Part shown: positions 34,250 through 45,200 of the stretch, in pieces
Layout of the letters: each line of letters opens with the position of its first letter
How positions within the stretch are numbered: position 1 is the first letter of the stretch
Source of the DNA: Eleusine coracana subsp. coracana
Taxonomy: Eukaryota; Streptophyta; Magnoliopsida; Poales; Poaceae
Direction of reading: 5' to 3'
DNA length: 64,000 nt
Assembly: GCA_032690845.1 (NCBI GenBank)
Contig: CM064434.1
Span: forward strand, 35,134,342 to 35,198,341
Notes under the pieces: model-generated
Databases searched by the model: none
The model's input: only the letters and a program-made list of their open reading frames with translations
What the model was told of the DNA's origin: nothing
Made by a program: the position numbers and the translations under genes

Positions 34250-37200
34250 ATGGCATCAACCGCTAATAACACTTTCAATTTGCGCTCGATTCTTGAAAAA
34301 GAAAAGCTTAGTGGAACAAACTTTATTGATTGGTATCACAACTTGAGAATTGTTCTCAAGCAAGAGAAAAAGGAATATGTTCTAGAGCTTCCCTATCCTG
34401 ATGATCTGCCAGAAAATGCTACTGCCGCTCAGAAAAGGGAGTATGAGAAGCATACCAATGATGCAATTGATGTTAGCTGTCTCATGCTTGCCACTATGTC
34501 CTCTGAGCTTCAGAAGCAATATGAGAACGTGGATGCCCACAATATGATTGAGGGACTCCGTGGCATGTTTGAGAACCAAGCAAGGTCTGAGAGGTATAAC
34601 ATCTCAAAGTCCTTGTTTGCGTGCAGGCTAGCTGAAAATGGTTCTGTCAGTCCTCATGTGATCAAGATGATTGGTTACATTAAGAATCTGGAGAAACTTG
34701 GTGCTGCTCTACACCCTGATTTGGCCACATATGTGATTCTCCAGTCGCTTCCCGCGAGCTATGAGCCTTTCATTTTGAACTTTCAAATGAATAGCATGGA
34801 GAAGACATTGGCTGAGTTGCATGGGATGCTTAAGACAGCTGAGGCAAGCATCAAGAAATCTGGTCCAAGTCAAGTCAACTTGGTTCAAAAGGATAGCAGG
34901 AAGCGAAAGCGCAAGCCTAAGGCTAAGGCTACAGATGAGATCTCTAGCGCTAAGCCTAAACCTGCAGCAGCTCCTAATCCTAAACCGACGGCTGGTGAAC
35001 CTTGTTTTCACTGCAAGAAAACCGGTCATTGGAAGAGGAATTGCAAGCTTTATCTGGAAGAGCTGAAGAAGAAGCGTGCAGACACTTCTAATTCAGGTAT
35101 CAATGTTATTGAAATTAATAATGTTGCTGCACGTCCTTATGATTCATGGGTATTTGATACCGGATCGATGATTCATACTTGCAAATCGTTGCAGGGGCTT
35201 AAAGAAGCAAGGAAATGTGCAAAGGGCGAGGTGGATGCTCGCATCGGCAATGGTGCAAAGGTTGCTACGATGGCTATCGGAACTTATCCACTTTCATTAC
35301 CGTCAGGATTAGTTTCGGAATTAAATAATTGTTATTACATTCCTGCCATAGGCAAAAACATTATTTCTTCAAAATGTTTGGAGGAAGATGATGGTTATGA
35401 GGTCATAATAAGGAACAAGTGTTGTTCTATTTATTTGAATGATGTTCTCTATGGTAATTGCCCATTGGTGAATGGATTATATTACTTGGATCTTGAGAAT
35501 AAGCCCATTTATAATATTGATGTGAAAAGGCTCAAGTCTAATGATTTGAATCCCACATATACTTGGCATTGTCGTTTAGGTCATATAAATGAGAAGCACA
35601 TAAAGAAGCTCCATACAGATGGTCTTCTAAGTTCTTTTGATTTTGAATCAATTGACACATGTGAGTCTTGTTTACTTGGCAAAATGACTAAGTCGCCTTT
35701 CACAGGAAATAATGAGAGAGCGAGTGAACTATTGGGACTTGTACATACGGATGTATGTGGACCAATGAGTTGCACGGCCAGAGGTGGTTTTCAGTACTTC
35801 ATAACTTTTACCGACGACTTTAGTAGATATGGTAACATCTACTTAATGAAGCATAAGTCTGAATCCTTTGAAAAGTTCAAAGAATTTCAAAATGAAGTAC
35901 AAAATCAATTAGGCAAGACTATTAAACTTCTACGATCTGATCATGGTGGTGAATATCTGAGCCATGAATTTGGTGAACATCTAAAGCAATGTGGAATTGT
36001 TCCACAATGGACTCCGCCAGGAACGCCCCAATGGAATGGAGTATCCGAACGGAGGAACCGAACCTTGTTAGACATGGTTAGGTCTATGATGAGGCAAAGT
36101 GATCTTCCATTGTCCTTCTGGGGATACGCTCTAGAAACTGCCGCTTTCACACCTAATAGGGTTCCATCTAAATCCGTGGAAATGACACCATATGAGATAT
36201 GGACTGGGAAGCGTCCCGGGTTGTCTTTTCTTAAGATTTGGGGATGTGAGGCTTATGTAAAATGTATGACGTCTGATAAGCTTTCTTCCAAGTCTGATAA
36301 ATGCTTCTTTGTAGGATACCCTAGGGAAACCAAAGGTTATTATTTCTACAACCGGGAAGAGGGCAAAGTGTTTGTCGCTCGTAATGGTGTTTTTCTAGAG
36401 AAAGAGTTTCTCTCTAAAAGGGTAAGTGGGAGAACGGTGCAACTTGAAGAAATTCAAGAAGCTCCAAAAAATGTTTCTTCTTCCACTATACCACAATTGG
36501 ATGAACAAGTTGTTGTTGAACCAATTGTTGAAACACCAGCCCCGCGTAGGTCAGAAAGGGCACGTCGCGCTCCTGAAAAGTTCACGCTCCTAACCACGGG
36601 GCAGCGCGACATATTATTGTTAGACAATGATGAGCCTAAGACTTACAGTGAAGCAATGATGGGACCGGACTCTGAGAAATGGCTTAGAGCCATGAGATCC
36701 GAATTAGAATCCATGAGAGAAAATCAAGTTTGGAACTTGATAGATTCGCCTGACGGTGTAAAAACCATTGAGTGTAAATGGGGTTTTAAGAAAAAGATAG
36801 ATATGGATGGAAATGTTTATATCTATAAGGCACGATTGGTGGCGAAAGGTTTTAAGAAAATTCAAGGGGTTGATTATGATGAGACCTTCTCGCCCGTTGC
36901 TATGCTAAAGTCTATACGGATCCTTCTAGCAATTGCCGCATTTTATGATTATGAGATATGGCAAATGGATGTCAAAACGGCTTTCCTTAATGGAAACCTA
37001 AGTGAGGATGTGTACATGACACAACCTGAAGGTTTTGTCGATCCACAAAATGCTAGGAAGATATGCAAGCTTCAAAAGTCCATTTATGGACTAAAGCAAG
37101 CATCTCGGAGTTGGAATCTTCGCTTTGATGAGGTAGTCAAAGGGTTTGGCTTCATTAAAAACGAAGAAGAGCCTTGTGTTTACAAAAAGGCTAGTGGGAG

Positions 37201-38206
37201 CGCGCTTGTCTTTCTGGTCCTTTATGTGGATGACATATTGTTGATCGGCAATAATATTCCATTGCTTGAAGCTGTAAAGACTTCTTTGAGAAAGAGTTTC
37301 TCTATGAAGGACTTAGGAGAGGCAGCTTACATTTTGGGCATTAAGATCTATAGAGATAGATCGAAAAGGCTAATTGGATTATGCCAAGACACGTACATCG
37401 ACAAGGTATTGAAACAGTTCAATATGCAAGATACCAAGAAAGGTTTCTTGCCCATGTCACATGGCATTACTCTTAGCAAGACTCAGTGTCCTTCGACACC
37501 TGATGAGATAGAGAATATGAGAGCGATCCCGTATGCTTCGGCTATCGGATCCATCATGTATGCCATGATATGTACGCGCCCAGATGTAGCTTTCGCTCTA
37601 AGCGCTGCAACCAGGTTCCAATCAAACCCAGGAGAAGCTCACTGGGTGGCTAGTAAGAATATCCTAAAGTACTTGAGAAGAACTATGGGTATGTTCCTAG
37701 TGTATGGAGGTGAGGAAGAGCTCGTTGTAAATGGTTACACTGATGCTAGCTTTCAAACCGACAAAGACGATTCGAGATTGCAATCTGGATATGTGTTTTG
37801 CCTCAATGGAGGCGCGGTGAGCTGGAAGAGTTCCAAGCAAGATACGGTTGCTGATTCACCAATGGAGGCCGAGTACCTTGCCGCTTCAGAAGCTGCAAAG
37901 GAAGCTGTTTGGATCATAAAATTTGTTTCTGAGTTGGGTGTGGTTCCTAGTGCGTCCAGTCCAATGGATCTCTATTGTGATAATTGTGGTGCCATTGCGC
38001 AAGCCAAGGAGCCTAGAGCGCATCAAAAGAACAAACACGTACTACGGCGTTATCACCTCATCCGGGACATTGTCGCTCGAGGTGATGTAAAGATATGCAA
38101 GGTGCATACGGATTCAAACATCGCTGATCCGTTGACAAAGCCTCTCTCTCAGCTCAAGCATGAGGCACATATGAGATCCATGGGTATTAGATATCTGCAT
38201 GATTAA
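34250..38206 (+). CDS. Copia B gag-pol polyprotein, intact, 1318 aa
   Basis: A single frame encodes all proteins needed for copia retrotransposition, in the order gag, protease, integrase, reverse transcriptase, RNase H. Gag begins MASTANNTFNLRSILEKEKL and carries the zinc knuckle CFHCKKTGHWKRNC at about residues 251-264. The protease has DTGS at about 303. The pre-integrase region has WHCRLGH at about 439. The integrase has HTDVCGP, RSDHGGEY and SERRNRT, placing the D-D-E residues near 500, 564 and 600 with the expected D-to-E spacing. The reverse transcriptase has CKWGFKKK near 842 and YVDDILLI near 991. RNase H has DSPMEAEYLAASEA near 1200 and YCDN near 1241. No stop or frameshift is present, so it may still be active or supply proteins to relatives. 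The ATG at 34250 is preceded by a long leader, as usual. Confidence 0.95.
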   Translation: MASTANNTFNLRSILEKEKLSGTNFIDWYHNLRIVLKQEKKEYVLELPYPDDLPENATAAQKREYEKHTNDAIDVSCLMLATMSSELQKQYENVDAHNMIEGLRGMFENQARSERYNISKSLFACRLAENGSVSPHVIKMIGYIKNLEKLGAALHPDLATYVILQSLPASYEPFILNFQMNSMEKTLAELHGMLKTAEASIKKSGPSQVNLVQKDSRKRKRKPKAKATDEISSAKPKPAAAPNPKPTAGEPCFHCKKTGHWKRNCKLYLEELKKKRADTSNSGINVIEINNVAARPYDSWVFDTGSMIHTCKSLQGLKEARKCAKGEVDARIGNGAKVATMAIGTYPLSLPSGLVSELNNCYYIPAIGKNIISSKCLEEDDGYEVIIRNKCCSIYLNDVLYGNCPLVNGLYYLDLENKPIYNIDVKRLKSNDLNPTYTWHCRLGHINEKHIKKLHTDGLLSSFDFESIDTCESCLLGKMTKSPFTGNNERASELLGLVHTDVCGPMSCTARGGFQYFITFTDDFSRYGNIYLMKHKSESFEKFKEFQNEVQNQLGKTIKLLRSDHGGEYLSHEFGEHLKQCGIVPQWTPPGTPQWNGVSERRNRTLLDMVRSMMRQSDLPLSFWGYALETAAFTPNRVPSKSVEMTPYEIWTGKRPGLSFLKIWGCEAYVKCMTSDKLSSKSDKCFFVGYPRETKGYYFYNREEGKVFVARNGVFLEKEFLSKRVSGRTVQLEEIQEAPKNVSSSTIPQLDEQVVVEPIVETPAPRRSERARRAPEKFTLLTTGQRDILLLDNDEPKTYSEAMMGPDSEKWLRAMRSELESMRENQVWNLIDSPDGVKTIECKWGFKKKIDMDGNVYIYKARLVAKGFKKIQGVDYDETFSPVAMLKSIRILLAIAAFYDYEIWQMDVKTAFLNGNLSEDVYMTQPEGFVDPQNARKICKLQKSIYGLKQASRSWNLRFDEVVKGFGFIKNEEEPCVYKKASGSALVFLVLYVDDILLIGNNIPLLEAVKTSLRKSFSMKDLGEAAYILGIKIYRDRSKRLIGLCQDTYIDKVLKQFNMQDTKKGFLPMSHGITLSKTQCPSTPDEIENMRAIPYASAIGSIMYAMICTRPDVAFALSAATRFQSNPGEAHWVASKNILKYLRRTMGMFLVYGGEEELVVNGYTDASFQTDKDDSRLQSGYVFCLNGGAVSWKSSKQDTVADSPMEAEYLAASEAAKEAVWIIKFVSELGVVPSASSPMDLYCDNCGAIAQAKEPRAHQKNKHVLRRYHLIRDIVARGDVKICKVHTDSNIADPLTKPLSQLKHEAHMRSMGIRYLHD

Positions 38207-39080
38207 TGTATGAGAGATTGTGTAATGTCTATATTTATGTGTGATTGAATAAAGTGTTATTCTGTTCCATGGATAATAATTATTGCATTGATTGACAAGT
38301 ACATGACTTGTTTGTGAAACTATAATGATTCATGGACTAGCACATGTATTGGTTGATGATCAAGTTTCACAGATCATTGATATGGAGATATCAAATCAAT
38401 AATGTGGACACATGTTGGAGAACATGGTGTTGGATTGAGCCACTAAAAGACTCTGCTATGATGTTATTTTTGTGCCATCAGTCGTTGTCTTGAATGATGT
38501 ACCTTCGGGATCCTTAGACCTGAGATCGTTATTGATCCCCAGAATGCATAGTAGCACACTTAGGGGTTACCAAACGCTACTCCGTAACTGGGTAGTCATA
38601 AAGGTAGCTTTCGGGTATGTTATGAAACAAGCCATAGGGTGTGAGCGGTCAAGATGGAATTTGCCCCTCCTAATAACAGGAGAGATATCTCTGGGCCCCT
38701 CGAGTTAGATGGATTTGGAAGTGCATGGCCATGCCAATGTGATTAAAAGTTAATCACGATGACTAAGAGTTAGTCATGATAAATCCACTAGACATTCGAG
38801 TGAATGGTCGAGCTATTACAGGGATGGCACGTATCTCGCCTTGAGCTTGACTGATATCGTGAGGCAAAGGTATCACTGAATGTGTATGTCAAAGATTCAA
38901 CCGATATGATCTTTATGTGTACACGAGAATCAGTATGTGCTGCTAGGTGCCGCTATTGATTTATGATTTGAAAAAGCGTTTTTACATCATTATCGTGTAC
39001 ATGTGAACCTAACGGGTCACACACTTAACGGGTTGGAACATCGCTTGCCTATGTGATTGTCTCTAGTGCAAGTGGGAGAT
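38207..39080 (+). other. Copia B 3' untranslated region and polypurine tract
   Basis: About 870 bp of non-coding sequence follows the stop codon. 'ttgaataaagtg' near 38245 is polyadenylation-like. The purine stretch AAGTGGGAGA just before the 3' LTR (about 39070-39079) is the expected plus-strand primer. Confidence 0.75.
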
Positions 39081-39585
39081 TGTTGGAAAGATGCCCAAGA
39101 GACATTACGGATTTGATCTGTATGTGAGGGACATACGGATATTGATCCGTGTGGGATTAGTCCACTAATGGGTGAACTTGTCGAGGCCCATTAGAAGGGT
39201 CTATATAAGTGGAGGCGGGGCAAGGGGTACGCATGACCAGTCCATAACCCTAGCCGCCGCGCTCTTCTTTTTCTCGCCCACAACCCTAACCGTGTTGCCG
39301 GTGCTAGCACGCCGCGCACGGTGTTCCAACCCCGTACGTGTGGATACCGCGAGGAGGCACTGCTGTTGCTGCGGTGTCGAATGGCTGGAGTAGGAGGAGA
39401 CGTTTGACATGATCGACTACTTCCTCTACACCGACGCGCGACTACGTTGGACGAGCTGCTCCAACATTTGCTTCCGCTCCGCCTGCGCGTCTAGTGGTAA
39501 CGATCCATGATCCCCTCCTTACAAGGTTTCCTGGTTGAACGGTAGAAATCATTATATGCTATCGTAGCCTACCCGTTCCCTAACA
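39081..39585 (+). repeat. 3' LTR of copia B
   Basis: 505 bp, the same ends as the 5' LTR, and about 15 mismatches to it counted by eye, mostly transitions. Confidence 0.95.
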
Positions 39586-41702
39586 CAGAGTGCAGCCCCT
39601 GAAGCTACAGAGTCACCCGACGTGGAATTACATCAATAATGACGAAACCAGGGAGGTGCCTGACCCGCCAAATGGTGAGCTCCGTAAGAAACACCTGTCA
39701 AAAATGTTTGAAGGAGATATCCTTCAGGATGACTCACTGATCAACAAGGCGTATAACAAGGGCACTATGCGGGCCTGAGTGAGCCTCAGTCTGCTTTGAG
39801 CAATCCTTTATGTTCTTATCTTGATGCCCTGCTTGATATTTTGATTCTTGTGCAGGTTTTGGATACTTATATTTCTCATCCTCCACTCCCTCTGACCGAT
39901 TCCAAGGGACCGGACTATGTTGAGAAGACGCAGCAGACCGGCCCTGGAGGCTCGAGCTCTTCTGCAAGCGCTCGTCCTGACCTGGTCTCCACCCAGCTCG
40001 GTGAGTAAAACAGACCGTTGGACGCCAATGGCAATATATAGGAGATCAGGATGATGATGAAGAGTTGCTATCTGCTGACGCTGGTCATCTCACCCCCACT
40101 CCCTCGGACCGACCTTCAAGCCAGTCGGAGCCCCCGAGCCAAACTCAGAGTGATGCTAGGAAAGGTGATCAGACCGACAAGGCAGAAAAATCTGCCCAAA
40201 AGAGGAAGGAGACTGATTTTCAGTTGACTTCTTCGAAGAAGAGGTTATGCTAAATCAAGCTCAAGAAGGCTCCTAGGTTAATTCTTTAACCTTATGTTCC
40301 TTGTCTCTTATTTCCATCCGTAACACATCTTAATCTCTTCCATATTCATTTTGACAGTAGTCGGATGAGTGATTCTCAGAGTGCCCAAGAGTCCAGAGAC
40401 ACTCGGTCTGGACCTCCTCCTCGCTCAACTTATTTGCCCAAATCGGTCGGCAAGTCATCAAACACGCTGACCGAGGTACATAAGCCAATCGACAAGGCAA
40501 TTCCAGCCCCTATTCTGGCGCCTGTACCCCAACCTGCTCCTGCCGTCGTCCTTTTGCCTCTTGACAAAGGTAAGGTGACATTATCTACAGATTTACTCGG
40601 TCGGCCAGAGGTGGAGGACATGGAAATCATGCATCAACATCAAGAAGCTAGCAAGGTACTTCAATACTCTGCTTTTGCTTTGTCTTAATCTTGCCTTTAA
40701 GCTTAACCCCTTTTTGTATATAGAAAATGTATGCTCTCGTAGAGAGAAAACATGCTAGGGTGGAATACCTTGAAGCCGAGACTTTTGGTATGTCCTAAAC
40801 TCTTTGGTCTTCAAGTCTTTAAATAAGACTAACACTTTGCTAGTGTTTTGCTAGTCACCGGTCAGCAGCTTGCCAAAGCACAGAAGGAGATTGAAAAGCT
40901 GCATACCGACCAAAGAGAAATGACCAAGGCCTTAAACCAAGGCTGAGAAGATTTAGCTGGTAAGATTACTCACCACCTGTTGTTTAGATAACCAACCAAT
41001 CACTCTAACACTAAAGATTCAAATATTTGTCTTTTAGCTCATGATCAGAAAGTTGCCAACCTGGAGAAGTTGACTTCTAGTCAGCAAAGGTTTGTCAATG
41101 CCTTGAATATTGAGAAGGAAAACCTCTCCAAGTCGATCGAGGACCAGAAGGCCGAGATCACTCGGCTGCAGAAGGAGTTGAAGGAGGCTGACGCCAAGAT
41201 AGAGGAAGCTAAGAGCACCACCAAATCCTTCAAATGTAAACTTGCCAGTAAGCCCTTCGTTATTTCTCACATCTGCTTGATTTATCTTTTGAACATACTG
41301 ACCAACAAATTAACATTTGCAGCTCTATCTTACGCCGCTCGAAATGCAATGGACTATGTTCATGCTGACCGAGTGGAGCAGTTTGACCACTCTTTGGAGT
41401 ACTTGCTGGAGCATGCATCGGAAGATATTGCTCATAACACTCGACGAGTGGCGACCGAAGCCGAGATTCAGGTTCTAGCTATTTGCCAATCTTGGTCTCC
41501 CGCTCTGCCATTCGACAAGATCAAGGAGGGCTTCAACCCAGACTTGACTGACGACCAATGCCAGTTGCTCTTGGATTCCATGCTGGAGACCTCCCGAGCT
41601 TTGGCCGATAATATAGAGATTAATCCGACTGTGCCTACTCCTCCAGCAACTCCTGAGGTTGAGCTACGAGCTAAATCTTCCTCTCCTTCAAAGGAGTTGT
41701 AA

Positions 41703-42264
41703 ATCCTATAATATTAGAGATCATTAGCAATATCTATGTAATGAAACAATGTTACCTGTATGTAATCTAGTTTCATGCTTATCAACTTTAAAAGATTGAT
41801 AAAAATGTCATAAGTATGTTTCTGTCATTGAGAAACTCAAATTGTATCGGTCTGCCTTAACATTTTAGGTTGTGACTCGTAACCGCATAACAAGCAGAGT
41901 CGACCAATCAACACATGACCTCTTGCACTTTGGCTCTGGGTTTAGTGTAGTGGTAGTCTGATGTGCAGTATAAAGTATATAACCATAATGTATAGACGTT
42001 AGACCAAGAAAATGAAGATCGTATTCAAAGAGAAGAAATCGGTCAGAAACTTATCCAAAACCAAAATACCGTTAGACTGAGGTGGGACATTATTACTAGC
42101 CCACTGGCTCGATTGTTTAATAAAATAAATTAAGGAATCGAGACAATATAGAATGAAAATCATCAAAAAATCTTTCATCAAAAAGATCGAAGTTTCATTC
42201 ATGAATAATGAATAAGTATACAAAGGAATATTTAAGTATAGAAACAACATAGCTGATTTATCTT
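41703..42264. other. Spacer between the converging antisense gene and pol, unit 2
   Basis: It matches the unit 1 spacer at 24123-24651 closely. No open frame is recognised. Confidence 0.6.
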
Positions 42265-45200
42265 CTAAGAATTTGGTATATCATCGCCGTCTTCATACAT
42301 CAGTCGGTATGCCCCCGGGCGAGTGACTTCCTTCACAACATATGGTCCTTCCCACTTTGGAGAAAGTTTATGCTTGTTCTTCATTGACTGCACTCGGCGA
42401 AGCCTTAAATCTCCAACTTGGAAGTGGCAATTACGTACGTTTTTATCATAATAACGACGTAAGCCTTGTTGGTAAAGTGCCGACCGAAACAGATCGCGAT
42501 CACGCAACTCCTCTGCTGCAATCAAATCAATCTCTCGATTCTCCTTAGAAAGCTATTCATCATATGCCTGAACCCGTCTCGAAACAAGGCTGACTTCGGT
42601 CGGTAGCATAGCCTCTGAGCCATAGACCAATGAGAAAGGTGACTGACCAGTTGTCCGACTGGTGTTTGTGCAAAGCCCCCAAAGAACTGAAGGCAATTCT
42701 TTGACCCACCGACCGGCATAAGGCTTAAGCTTGTCGAATATCCGAGGTTTCAGTCCTTAAAGAATTATACCATTGGCCCGTTCAACCTGCCCATTGCTTA
42801 GAGGATGAGCCACTGATGCAAAGTGGATTTTTATTCCCATCTCATCGGCAAAGTCACAGAACTCCACTGAAGTGAATTGGGTGCCATTATCGGTAATGAT
42901 ATCATGAGGAACCCCGAACCGAGTGAAGACATCCTTGACAAACTCAATAGCCTTCTTTGACATAATCTTGCCAACCGGCTTTGCTTCAATCCACTTGGTG
43001 AATTTGTCAATAGCAACAAACAGATAAGTGAATCCGTCTGGCGCCTTTTTGAAAGGACCAACAATATCGAGCCCCCAAACAGCAAAGGGCCAAGTCAAAG
43101 GTATCATCTGAAGTTGCTGTGAAGGCACACGCGTTTGTTGAGTGAAGCATTGACAACCTTCACACATCGGAACGACCCGGTGTGCATCTTCAACCGTCGT
43201 GGGCCAATTAAACCCTTGCCGGAAAGCTTTGCTGACCAAAGTCTTGGAAGCTGCATGATTGCCACATATACCGAAATAAATTTCTTCTACCAACTTTTGG
43301 CCTTCTGGTATCGAGATGCATCTCATCAAGATGTTTGAACCACCTCTTTTATAGAGTTGGTCTCCCACTAACAAATACCCTCGGCATCGGGTCTCCAACC
43401 TTCGTTGCTCATTAGGATCCGAAGGCAGCGTTCCCTTATCCAAATATTGGATGAGCGGGTTGCGCCAATCCGTCTCCATGTTGTCATCACCAACTAGATC
43501 AGTGACATCATTCATTAACACATCCGACTGAGGAGAAATTGTGGGGGAATCCAGAGTGTGTAAGAAAACACCTGGCGGGACCACAGATCGGGATGATCCC
43601 ATTTTGGCCAACTCATCAGCCGCTTGGTTATTGTCTCGAAGAACATGCGTGAACTTCAATCCATCAAATTTGTCTTCAAGCTTCCTTACTTCTTGATTGT
43701 AAGCACTCATATTGTCATCCACACAAGTCCAATCCCTAGTGACCTGATTAATAACCAAAGCTGAGTCACCAAAGACGTCGAGGTGCTTGATGCTGAGTGA
43801 CGTGGTAATGCGTAGACCGTGTAGAAGGGCTTCATACTCCGTAGTGTTGTTAGACGCGTGAAACATCAACTGAAGGACATATCAAAGCCTCTCTCCAGTG
43901 GGTGAGATGAACACGACTCCCGCACCCGCTCCTTGTAATTGAAGAGACCCATCGAAGTACATTTTCCAATACTCAATGTCTTGTGCAGTAGGTGGGTTTT
44001 GAATCTCTGTCCACTTAGCTAGCGCTTGTCCCTTTATCGCCGACCGAGGTGCGAACGTGATGGTATATTGACCAAGTTCGACTGCCCACTTGGTGATTTT
44101 GCCTTCGGCTTGTCGGTTGTGTAGCACTGTGCTGAGTGCAAAGGAGGTTTAGACTTCGATCGGATGAGCTTGAAAGTAATGCTTCAACTTCTTGGAGGTG
44201 ACCAACAATGCATACAACAACTTCAAGATCTGTTGGTATTTTACCTTAGAGGCGCCAAGGACCTCACTCACAAAATAGACCGGGTGTTGTACTTTTTGTA
44301 TATGCCCCTCTTCTTCTCGGTCGACCGTTAAAACAATACTCACAACTTGAGTTGTGGCCGATATGTATAGCTGAAGTTTTTCTCCTGGCTCCGGAGGCAC
44401 CAGTACTGGAATGTTGCTGAGGTAAACCTTCAACTCGTCCAAAGCCGACTACTCCTCTTTGGTCCAAACGAAGTCTTCCTGCTTTTTAAGCAGTTGGAAA
44501 AGTGGTATCCCTCTGACCCCCTGATGAGGACATCACTCCTAAGGATATATGCAACACTCCTCCAATTTTAGACTTGCAAGGTCCAATGACTAGAGCTCGT
44601 GCACGACGACTAAATTTAGAGGTGAGCTCGTTCCTACATTCTTCATTATATGTCACTTTTGAGAATGGTTTGCTACCTAATGATTATATTATAATTAGGA
44701 ACCATGGAGAGGACCAGGAGATGATGGGAGAAGGACTTGGAGACGTGGAGGACCAACAAGGACGTGGAAGCCAAGGTGGAGGCCCAACCAAAACCGACTT
44801 CGAGTCTATTTCGGGGCTCAGGACTAGTCTGCACTAAAACGGATGCCCAAGACACATACGGACTCAGATTTTGACGTTCTAAATATGCACGGAAAGATAA
44901 GAAGAAGACCTTTCCAATGCTGTCGGTCTCATATCAAAATTCCTCCGGAATCATCAGGAATTGTCGAAACAAGAGAGAGTCCAGAATCTGTTTCGGTGCT
45001 GTGTCGCCTGTTTTTGGCCTTTCGGCTTTGTATCTAGTTGAGCCCAAGTAGGGGTGCGTCCAGAGGGTCTTGCACGACCCTAGGGTCTTCATATACAGCC
45101 GCCGTCGCACCATTAGGGTTTGGGTTTTGCTTAGATTATTCTGTTCATAACAGTTTCGCCGTCATCACGGTTTGTGAGACCCCATCTTCGTGAGATTCAT

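Larger units (their letters stand above)
32405..39585 (+). mobile_element. Copia element B, complete Ty1/copia retrotransposon, 7181 bp
   Basis: LTRs of 505 bp each (32405-32909 and 39081-39585) begin TGTTGGAAAG and end TTCCCTAACA. The insertion is flanked by the perfect 5-bp duplication CAGAG (32400-32404 and 39586-39590). It carries a consensus methionine tRNA primer site, an uninterrupted gag-pol and a polypurine tract. By eye the two LTRs differ at about 15 positions, so it is the youngest large insertion here. It lies in exon 1 of the antisense gene of Tat unit 2, antisense to the Tat gag-pol. Confidence 0.95.
31663..41702 (+). pseudogene. Antisense extra gene of Tat unit 2, interrupted by copia B
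   Basis: The start is ATG at 31663 (MGCKKVSTLILATPTAAAAS). The Transposase_28-like domain follows (LLFFYGIELVNLNPNY and QVAIGGVGFQLRKKEAY) and is cut at 32404, resuming at 39591. The downstream exons match unit 1: exon 1 ends at 39778, the middle exons lie between about 39850 and 41248, and the last exon ends at the TAA at 41700-41702. It keeps the linker and coiled-coil-like parts (KELKEADAKIEEAKS). In-frame stops at 32200 (TAG), 39776 (TGA) and 40944 (TGA) disable it, besides the 7.2-kb insertion. At several positions where unit 1 has a stop, this copy keeps a sense codon. Confidence 0.75.
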
